Virus record (IMG/VR): IMGVR_UViG_3300025102_000009
Location: 1 to 30,721 of that record
From: a virus
Reading direction: 5' to 3' (one strand)
DNA: 30,721 nucleotides
The notes beneath the pieces were generated by a model. It saw only the letters and a list, made by a program, of their open reading frames with translations. It did no database searches and was not told the DNA's origin. A program made the position numbers and the translations under genes. This document shows, piece after piece, positions 20,596-26,898 of this stretch; position 1 is the first letter of the stretch, and each line of letters opens with the position of its first letter.

Positions 20596-20924
20596 TGGAA
20601 AATAAACAAACGGAGAACAAACGCAAAGACGGCAAATTTAAGAAAGGTAATAAGATTGGTAATAGGTGGAAAAAAGGAGAATCTGGTAACCCTAATGGTA
20701 GACGTAATGCTTATACTGATCTAATTAAAGATTTTAGTTTTAAAAAGAATGGGGATAGGGAAAGAAGAGAAGTTATAGTGTCTAAGTTATTCCAATTAGC
20801 TGAAAGGGGTGACCTTAGAGCTATGCAATTTATTATTGAAAGACTAGAAGGTAAAGCATTAGAAAGACAAGAAAGAACAACTAAGTCAGAACCTATTCAA
20901 GTCATGGTGATAGAAGATGATTGA
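20595..20924 (+). CDS. Small terminase subunit-like protein
   Basis: The protein is 109 aa from ATG 20595, which overlaps the preceding stop; a TTG one codon earlier is not needed. The basic N-terminus (KFKKGNKIGNRWKKGESGNP) with NPNGRRN is the DUF5681-like beginning found in many phage small terminases. A helical part (FQLAERGDLRAMQFIIERLE) with EGKALERQE follows. It overlaps the large terminase by 8 bp. It would select phage DNA for packaging. Confidence 0.75.
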   Translation: MENKQTENKRKDGKFKKGNKIGNRWKKGESGNPNGRRNAYTDLIKDFSFKKNGDRERREVIVSKLFQLAERGDLRAMQFIIERLEGKALERQERTTKSEPIQVMVIEDD

Positions 20925-22119
20925 GTGGACTGTTAATAAAACTAGGAGGGAAATACTTAACGACCCTTCTAGATTTAAAGTAATCGTAGCAGGTCGGAGA
21001 TGGGGTAAAACAGTATTAAGCTTAATGTATTTATTAAAAGATGAATTTAAACCAAATGAGCGGCGTTTCTATATCACACCCACTTACCGTCAAGGGAAAA
21101 TGATTGTGTTTCCTGTGTTAAGGCAAATGTTTAATGGATTTGTGGGTGCTAAATTAAATGAATCAGAAATGAGTGTTCTTTTTGACAACGGTGCAGAGCT
21201 ATCAGTTAAAGGAGCCGATAACGAGAATAACTTAAGAGGTGTTGAATTAACTAAATGCGTTATGGATGAGATGGCTTATATTAAACCTCATGTATGGGAG
21301 GAGATCATATATCCTATGTTAGCAACAACACAAGGGAGGGTTCTATTTATAGGGACACCTAGTGGTTATGATATGATGTACGAATTATATAATAAGGGCC
21401 AAGCAGATCCGGAATGGAAAAGTTGGCAGTTTAAAACCATAGAGGGTGGGTTTGTACCTAAAGAAGAAATAGAAAGGGCAAAAAGAACAATGGATGAATC
21501 TGTATTCAGACAAGAGTTTGAAGGTTCTTTTGAAACTACAGGTAATAGAGCTGCTTATAATTTTGATAGGGATATTCATATCAAAAGAGCTAAAGAGCTT
21601 TCTAAGGATCTATGGTGGGGTGTTGATTTTAATGTAGATTACATGACCGCTACTTTAGCATGCACCTATTCAAATTCGACAATACACTTCTTTGATGAGT
21701 TGAGATTAAAGAATAGTAATACTGAGGAACTTGCTATTGAGATGAAAAAAATTGCACCTAATATAGAGTGCTACCCAGACCCAGCTGGTAAAGCTAGAAG
21801 CACAACTTCCAGACGTTCAGACCATCAAATACTAAGAGACCACGGTTTTTTAATTAGAGCTAAAAAATCTCATCCTAGTCATATAGATAGATTGAATGCT
21901 TTAAATAGGAAATTGAAAGATGCTGAAGGTAAAATAGGTATGACTATTGACCCAAGTTGTATATATCTAATAAAAGATTTGGAACAATGTCAGAGGGATA
22001 GAAGAGGGGGTTTAGCTAAAGATAACATGGAACTTACTCATGCTTTGGATGCTTGCTCTTATGGTATTAGTCATAAATTTCCTATTAGGAGAATGATAGG
22101 TAGGAGTGTAAGTTGGTAG
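20917..22119 (+). CDS. terL: Terminase large subunit
   Basis: The protein is 400 aa. ATPase domain: Walker A GRRWGKT (26-32), Walker B CVMDE (114-118), then the coupling segment LFIGTPSGYD (143-152). Nuclease domain (RNase H-like): Asp237 (WWGVDFN), Asp288 (CYPDPAG) and Asp378 (THALDAC), the three expected metal-binding acids. It pumps DNA into the capsid at the portal and cuts it. It is followed by a possible mini-ORF and the portal. The packaging type (cos or headful) cannot be read directly; circular assembly suits either. Confidence 0.95.
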   Translation: MIEWTVNKTRREILNDPSRFKVIVAGRRWGKTVLSLMYLLKDEFKPNERRFYITPTYRQGKMIVFPVLRQMFNGFVGAKLNESEMSVLFDNGAELSVKGADNENNLRGVELTKCVMDEMAYIKPHVWEEIIYPMLATTQGRVLFIGTPSGYDMMYELYNKGQADPEWKSWQFKTIEGGFVPKEEIERAKRTMDESVFRQEFEGSFETTGNRAAYNFDRDIHIKRAKELSKDLWWGVDFNVDYMTATLACTYSNSTIHFFDELRLKNSNTEELAIEMKKIAPNIECYPDPAGKARSTTSRRSDHQILRDHGFLIRAKKSHPSHIDRLNALNRKLKDAEGKIGMTIDPSCIYLIKDLEQCQRDRRGGLAKDNMELTHALDACSYGISHKFPIRRMIGRSVSW

Positions 22120-22184
22120 TAAATAGATTAGGAACTGCAAGGGGAAAATTGCTAAACAATACAAAAGGAATTAAAGATGTATAA
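22113..22184 (+). CDS. Possible 23-aa ORF between terminase and portal
   Basis: TTG 22113 is preceded by AGGAG (22102-22106) at 6 nt spacing, within the terminase end. The frame reads MVVNRLGTARGKLLNNTKGI and ends KDV, overlapping the portal start by 8 bp. The residue mix looks protein-like, and it fills the only gap between these two genes. It is very short and could be chance. Confidence 0.3.
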   Translation: MVVNRLGTARGKLLNNTKGIKDV

Positions 22185-23547
22185 TTTTGGAAAATCCGTA
22201 AATAGAGTAGTAATCCCTGAACTATCTGAACAAGCAGTACTTCAAAGCGTTAAGGATGCTGGTAGGAATTATGTTGAACAAGAACACTATAATCTAATGG
22301 AATCCTTGGACTTTTACTATAATCAAAACCTTGATTCCCATTTAGAACCTTGGTTTGCTAGTGAGTCCCTAAGTCAAGTACCTCCTTTCATTAGCTCTTG
22401 TGTCCCTAGGTTTGCAAAAGCTAGGATGATGATATATAAGCAAGATCCTAAAAGAATTATTGGTGGAGAGAAGAACGATCTGTATAACGAACTTGCTTAT
22501 AAATTAAATTCTAAAACAAGAGAATTTGCCGAGTTATCTTGGTTGTTAGGTTGTTGCTACCTCAAATCAAGATTTAACGATAGGTATCAAAGGTTAGAAT
22601 ACGAGGTACTACCTAAAGTGCAAGAATATTATTTTAATGGGGAATCAGAGCCTTATGGTTATTCTTACGAAATAGAGAGTTATGAGTACGATAATAAAAG
22701 ATTTGTATTTTGGTCTGAAGATAGAGATGGTGTTCAAGGTATGCATTTTGAATATGATCAAAAAGGTAGAAGATACGCGGTAGAAGGTAACCCTGATATG
22801 ATTAATCCTTTTGGGATCATACCTATCAGTAAAGTTGAAATGACTAAAGGCAGCTATGATGTAACTAGAACTGCGCTTCATATTGCAATTGCTATGACCG
22901 AAATTGCTTTATCCGTTAGGTTTAGATTGGGTCAAGCTGTGTTTACAGGTATAGAAGAAGGGCAAAGCAAATTAACTGCGGGTATAGATAATGCATATGT
23001 GCTACCAGAAGGGGCATCCTTTAATTATGTAACTCCTGGTGGTAACTTAGTTGAGTTAATAGAAGCTACTAAATCTATGGCGAATCAAGTAGCAGAGAAT
23101 AACCAATTAAGGATTAGATGGGGTGATTCATCTGGTAACGCACCAAGTGGAGAAGCTCTAAAAATATTAGAGATAGAAAACCTAGAAGCAAGAGAAAGTG
23201 ATATATCTTACTTTAGAGAATGGGAAAATAACAGATATAATATTGACAAAAGGATCTTAGAAACTTATAATGTAATTAACTTACCAGAGGATTATTATGT
23301 AGATTTTGCTGAAGTCTCCTTCCCTGTTTCACCCAAAGAAGAGCGTGAGTTCTTAAGTTGGAAACTAGATAACAATGTAATGACTCAAAAGGATCTATTA
23401 TTGTATTTTAATCCGGACATGTCTGATGAAGAATTAGAAAGCAAAATGGCTGATATAATGCAAGAGAACCAAGTGGTTGCAGCAAGTAAGCAGCCACCGT
23501 CAACATTTCAAAGAATATTAAATGGCACAAATACAACCAGCAGTTGA
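22177..23547 (+). CDS. Portal protein
   Basis: The protein is 456 aa. It follows the large terminase and shows the portal pattern: an N-terminal helical part (FYYNQNLDSHLEPWFASESL), a wing region with many aromatic strands, the stem helices around residues 230-260 (ALHIAIAMTEIALSVRFRLG), and MANQVAENNQLRIRWGDSSG with GEALKILEIENLEARE of the crown. It forms the twelve-part ring for DNA entry. It overlaps the next gene by 26 bp. AAAGGA precedes ATG 22177. Confidence 0.85.
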   Translation: MYNFGKSVNRVVIPELSEQAVLQSVKDAGRNYVEQEHYNLMESLDFYYNQNLDSHLEPWFASESLSQVPPFISSCVPRFAKARMMIYKQDPKRIIGGEKNDLYNELAYKLNSKTREFAELSWLLGCCYLKSRFNDRYQRLEYEVLPKVQEYYFNGESEPYGYSYEIESYEYDNKRFVFWSEDRDGVQGMHFEYDQKGRRYAVEGNPDMINPFGIIPISKVEMTKGSYDVTRTALHIAIAMTEIALSVRFRLGQAVFTGIEEGQSKLTAGIDNAYVLPEGASFNYVTPGGNLVELIEATKSMANQVAENNQLRIRWGDSSGNAPSGEALKILEIENLEARESDISYFREWENNRYNIDKRILETYNVINLPEDYYVDFAEVSFPVSPKEEREFLSWKLDNNVMTQKDLLLYFNPDMSDEELESKMADIMQENQVVAASKQPPSTFQRILNGTNTTSS

Positions 23548-24214
23548 TTCCTTTATAGAAGAAATAAAAGCTATAGAGAGTTCCTTTGATAAAGACTTAC
23601 AAAGACTTGCGGTTACTTTAAAAAACGCAACTGAAACTGAAGTAATAAACGCAACTAGGCAATTGAACTTCTTACAAGAGTTACAGGCTAAAGGCTTGGG
23701 AACTGCTTTAGATAATTTTGATGCTGAATATACTAAGATGCTACAATTAGCAATTGAAGAGGCAAGAAAAAGAGGACTTCCTGCTTTTACTGGAGCAAGT
23801 ATTGAAGGTTTAGAAGTTTTAAGGGATATTAATTATGAAAGGCTTTTAGGTCAATTTAAAGAATATTCAGAAGCTACCAAATTTAGCTTATTTCGAGGGA
23901 TTTATGCTAATGAGTCTGTAAATTCGATTACTTCTGGATTGGCTCAAACTGGTATGGTTTCACGCCAATTAAACTTAATTGCATATGATGGCCTAAAGAT
24001 ATTCGATGATATGTCTAGATATAAAGTTTTCCAAGGTCAAGATGTTAGATGGACTTACGTGGGACCACAAGACGCTTTTACGAGGGATGAATGTCAAGCT
24101 ACGAAAGACAATGAACCTAAAGGTGGTTATACCGAATCAGAAGTAAGTTCTTCAGATACTCCATTTGGAGTTCGTGGGGGTTTTAATTGCAGACATAGTT
24201 GGGAGGTAAAATGA
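23522..24214 (+). CDS. Minor head / head morphogenesis protein (SPP1 gp7-like)
   Basis: The protein is 230 aa. Long helices occupy the first 150 residues (LDNFDAEYTKMLQLAIEEAR). The C-terminal end has WTYVGPQDAFTRDECQATKD and GVRGGFNCRHSWEVK, the Cys/His-containing end typical of the MuF/SPP1 gp7 family that binds the portal and enters the capsid. It is located immediately after the portal, as in that family. No toxin domain is fused. Confidence 0.75.
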   Translation: MAQIQPAVDSFIEEIKAIESSFDKDLQRLAVTLKNATETEVINATRQLNFLQELQAKGLGTALDNFDAEYTKMLQLAIEEARKRGLPAFTGASIEGLEVLRDINYERLLGQFKEYSEATKFSLFRGIYANESVNSITSGLAQTGMVSRQLNLIAYDGLKIFDDMSRYKVFQGQDVRWTYVGPQDAFTRDECQATKDNEPKGGYTESEVSSSDTPFGVRGGFNCRHSWEVK

Positions 24215-24696
24215 AAAACTTTAAACCTGAAAAAATTATAAAGCATAAAAAGAGTGAATGGCTAAAGTTAGGCGGTAAATTAGTGACAAGAATAATATTA
24301 GATGCAGATAAAGGTATAAGCCAAGACCCTGATGGTAAAAAGTTTCCTCCATACAAAGAATCTTATGCAATAAAAAAGAAAGCTGGAAAGGCTACACCTA
24401 AAGGTGTTTCATCGAGTAGGCAAATAAATCCACCAAACTTACGAGCTAGTGGAAAGATGCTTAACTCAATATCTGCTAGGAGAGCTACAAAAGACTCTGT
24501 AGAAATACATTATAGAGAAGGTGAAAAAGTGCAAGGAAATGCAAACCCTCCAGCTAGATTTAAAAAGAAAAAAAGAAATATTTATGGATTAAATGATAAC
24601 AACTGGGAATTTGTAGCTGATTTTTTTGATAATCGTATTGACGAAAGAATCGTAAAGTTCAATAAGAAGGATATTATTTTAGAAGTAAAAATATGA
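24211..24696 (+). CDS. Neck / virion morphogenesis protein (gpG/gp10-like)
   Basis: The protein is 161 aa from ATG 24211, with GGGAGG 4 nt upstream; a TTG 12 bp earlier is unlikely. It contains DPDGKKFPPYKESYAIKKK, then NLRASGKMLNSISARR, the pattern of the phage virion morphogenesis family, which has a D-x-x-G-x-x-F-x-x-x-x-x-x-Y segment followed by L-x-x-S-G-x-M-x-x-S. These proteins act at the head-tail junction or tail completion. It overlaps the preceding gene by 4 bp. Confidence 0.75.
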   Translation: MKNFKPEKIIKHKKSEWLKLGGKLVTRIILDADKGISQDPDGKKFPPYKESYAIKKKAGKATPKGVSSSRQINPPNLRASGKMLNSISARRATKDSVEIHYREGEKVQGNANPPARFKKKKRNIYGLNDNNWEFVADFFDNRIDERIVKFNKKDIILEVKI

Positions 24697-24758
24697 TTAT
24701 ACGTGTTTCAAGAGACACCAACATTTATTTAAATTTAATTAACTAAAAAGAGGACAGT

Positions 24759-25295
24759 ATGTCTGAAACTACAACAGAATCAGTGCAAGATAACGCACAA
24801 GAGGTGACTCCTAATAGTCCGAATGAAACTAATGAACAGCCTGATGTCAATAGTTTTATAGCAGAAAGCAAAAAGTATAGAAGTAGGGCACAAGAAGCAG
24901 AAGCTCAGTTAAGTGAATTAAGGAAGAGTCTTGAAAAACAAGAGGAAGAAAAATTAGTTCAACAAAATAAGTGGGAAGAATTAGCAAATAAACGCCAGTC
25001 CGAATTAGATTCTATTAAATCGGATTATGAAAGGTTGATGACTGCTGAACAAGCTTATAAGGAAGAGCTTCTGGGCACTTTAAGTGAAGAAGAAAGGGAA
25101 TCTTTTAAAGATTTATCTACTACTCAGCTTAAAGTTATTACAGATAAAATTAACAATCAATCTCAAGATGTAGTGGCTACTAGTTCTACTCCTGCTAGAT
25201 CATCTAACCCAGGTAATAAAGATTGGGTCAATATGTCTTCTGAAGAAAGAAGAGCTAACTGGGGAAGTATAATACAAAGCTATGTTAAGAGATAA
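24759..25295 (+). CDS. Capsid scaffolding protein
   Basis: The protein is 178 aa, acidic, with a disordered start rich in Ser/Thr/Glu/Asn, a long coiled coil (about residues 36-110, ESKKYRSRAQEAEAQLSELR and on) and a C-terminal helix after a Ser/Pro linker (SSEERRANWGSIIQSYVKR). This build and its place just before the major capsid gene fit a scaffold that is lost or digested after shell assembly. AGAGGA precedes the start. The 62 bp before it hold no convincing gene. Confidence 0.85.
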   Translation: MSETTTESVQDNAQEVTPNSPNETNEQPDVNSFIAESKKYRSRAQEAEAQLSELRKSLEKQEEEKLVQQNKWEELANKRQSELDSIKSDYERLMTAEQAYKEELLGTLSEEERESFKDLSTTQLKVITDKINNQSQDVVATSSTPARSSNPGNKDWVNMSSEERRANWGSIIQSYVKR

Positions 25296-25312
25296 AAACT
25301 TAAGGTAAAAAA

Positions 25313-26209
25313 ATGGCAAAACATTATCAAGGTAGTCCTGTAACAACTACAACCGATCAACATTTCATACCCGAAATTTGGGCGGACGGGATCTATAAGT
25401 TCTTTGAAAGAAAAACAGTTTTTAGAGGATTGATAGATGATTATTCTGCATTAGTTGGTTCCAAAGGTTATGGAGACGCAATTAATATTCCAGAAATGAG
25501 TTTAATCAGTGCTAGTGATAAATCAGCAGGTTCTGATGTATCCTACGATGCAACTGCAACAACTACAACTCAATTATCCATCAATAAGCATAAGTATGTA
25601 GCAAAACTTTTCGAAGATGTTGCTCAAATACAAGCCGAGGCAGATCTTGTTTCTAAGTACTCAAGGATGATGGGTGAAGCTTTAGCTCGTCAGGTTGATG
25701 CTGATATATGGGCAGAATTAGACGGTTTAAATGCTTCTCAAGCATTATCTGCTGATGATACATTAACTGCGGCAGTCTTCGAATCAGCTCTTGCAACATT
25801 AGGTGAAGCGGATGTTCCTTATATGGATGGTGAATGTGCAATGGTTGTTAATCCAACTCTATTTGCAGATATATTAAATCCTAGTGCTGGTATCGCTCAG
25901 TATTTTATTAGAAATGATGCAGTCGGAGAAGGTAACCGAGGATTAAGATCAGGAATGGTTGGTTCATTATATGGAATTGACGTATATATGAGTAATACTG
26001 TTTCAACTGCTGGTACAAGTTCTACCATACCTGGAGCAATCTTCCACAAGAGTGCTGCTGTATTTGCTTCCCAGCAGGAAGTAAGAGTTCAATCAGAATA
26101 TTCTGTTGATGCTTTAGGAACAAAAGTTGTTTCTGACTTATTATACGGAGTCAAATTAATTGACGATTCTGACAACAAAAAAGGTGTTAAATTTACTAAC
26201 GTAGATTAA
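25313..26209 (+). CDS. Major capsid protein
   Basis: The protein is 298 aa. It follows the scaffold and shows the HK97-type layout used by marine phages: an N-arm (TTTTDQHFIPEIWADGIYKF), an E-loop-like part (GSKGYGDAINIPEMSLISA), a spine helix (SKYSRMMGEALARQVDADIW), and a final A-domain with SLYGIDVYMSNTVS and ASQQEVRVQSEYSVDALGTK. There is no N-terminal protease or delta domain, consistent with the separate scaffold. It is a late gene of high output. A stem-loop follows 23 bp after the stop. Confidence 0.9.
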   Translation: MAKHYQGSPVTTTTDQHFIPEIWADGIYKFFERKTVFRGLIDDYSALVGSKGYGDAINIPEMSLISASDKSAGSDVSYDATATTTTQLSINKHKYVAKLFEDVAQIQAEADLVSKYSRMMGEALARQVDADIWAELDGLNASQALSADDTLTAAVFESALATLGEADVPYMDGECAMVVNPTLFADILNPSAGIAQYFIRNDAVGEGNRGLRSGMVGSLYGIDVYMSNTVSTAGTSSTIPGAIFHKSAAVFASQQEVRVQSEYSVDALGTKVVSDLLYGVKLIDDSDNKKGVKFTNVD

Positions 26210-26232
26210 CACATAGGTTGACAAATGAATCT

Positions 26233-26260
26233 GGGGGAGTGGGTTGGCTCTTACTCCCCT
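26233..26260 (+). terminator. Hairpin after major capsid gene (attenuator candidate)
   Basis: GGGGAGT (26234-26240) pairs with ACTCCCC (26253-26259) with a 12-nt loop, plus a G-T pair at the base. It is followed by TAGTTTAATG rather than a full U-tract. It could reduce read-through from the capsid gene or protect the 3' end of its mRNA. Confidence 0.5.
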
Positions 26261-26278
26261 AGTTTAATGGAGAAAGAA

Positions 26279-26497
26279 ATGCAATACTGGTTAAATAAAA
26301 TCACAAATAGAATGGAAAGATTGGAAGATGAATTACTTGAAAAACATCCCGAAAAGCTTGAGTATTTAAAAAGGCATAGTTACATAAGGGTAATTAGTGA
26401 AAACAATCATCAGCCATATAAAAAGAGCTCCAGGGCAGCATCTATAAAAAAATCTGTTAAGAAAGTTACTAAAAGAATAACAAAAAAGAAAAAATAA
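26279..26497 (+). CDS. Small Lys-rich protein after capsid
   Basis: ATG 26279 is preferred (72 aa) because GGAG lies 8 nt upstream (26269-26272) and the in-frame start at 26225 would be translated through the capsid hairpin; 26267 is another option. The N-terminal part is a helix (YWLNKITNRMERLEDELLEK). The C-terminal part is a basic tail (SRAASIKKSVKKVTKRITKK). It may bind DNA or the capsid interior. No family is recognised. Confidence 0.55.
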   Translation: MQYWLNKITNRMERLEDELLEKHPEKLEYLKRHSYIRVISENNHQPYKKSSRAASIKKSVKKVTKRITKKKK

Positions 26498-26498
26498 C

Positions 26499-26530
26499 AC
26501 AAAGCATAGACGGTCTCGCTCACGCTTTGT
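26499..26530 (+). other. Hairpin in leader of the small virion gene
   Basis: ACAAAGC (26499-26505) pairs with GCTTTGT (26524-26530) over an 18-nt loop. No U-tract follows. It lies between two late genes and ahead of a good ribosome site (AGAGAGGAAG), so an mRNA-stability or spacing role is likely. Confidence 0.45.
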
Positions 26531-26553
26531 CATAGCTTAGAGAGGAAGAAAAA

Positions 26554-26898
26554 ATGGCAGACTTACATACCTATTCAGTACAAGAATCACTTAATGCAAC
26601 AACAGGCGGTCAATGGACAGTCGCGAGTGCTGGAACAGCAGGAAGCTCGGCAGATGTTGCTAATACAATCCATAAATCATTATTAAGTAACACAGGGACA
26701 CTAGGTATCTATAGTGCAGTAGAGATTTATTTTAATTTTGCTGCAGCAGAAACCAATGTGAATGCTAGTAATGACTTAATTATTCCAAAGAACACAATGG
26801 TATTTATTACAGTTCCTAGAGGACTAGGGAACACAATTTATTTTAATTACAATTCTACTAGTACAACTACTGGTGCAGTTAGATTGGTGGAGTGCTAA
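26554..26898 (+). CDS. Small virion protein, head decoration-like
   Basis: The protein is 114 aa, rich in Ala, Ser, Thr and Asn and lacking charge clusters, with alternating strands (TVASAGTAGSSADVANTIHK, then NTMVFITVPRGLGNTIYFNY). Such composition is typical of capsid decoration or fibre-base proteins. It lies between capsid and fibre genes and ends directly before the fibre ATG (TAAATG). It could anchor the fibre. The role is inferred from composition and place. Confidence 0.55.
   Translation: MADLHTYSVQESLNATTGGQWTVASAGTAGSSADVANTIHKSLLSNTGTLGIYSAVEIYFNFAAAETNVNASNDLIIPKNTMVFITVPRGLGNTIYFNYNSTSTTTGAVRLVEC

Noticed and set aside
24693-24746. 17-aa ORF (MIIRVSRDTNIYLNLIN) overlapping the neck gene stop
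   Set aside because: It has an ATGA overlap but is very short and has no ribosome site or recognisable content. It is probably the leader of the scaffold gene.
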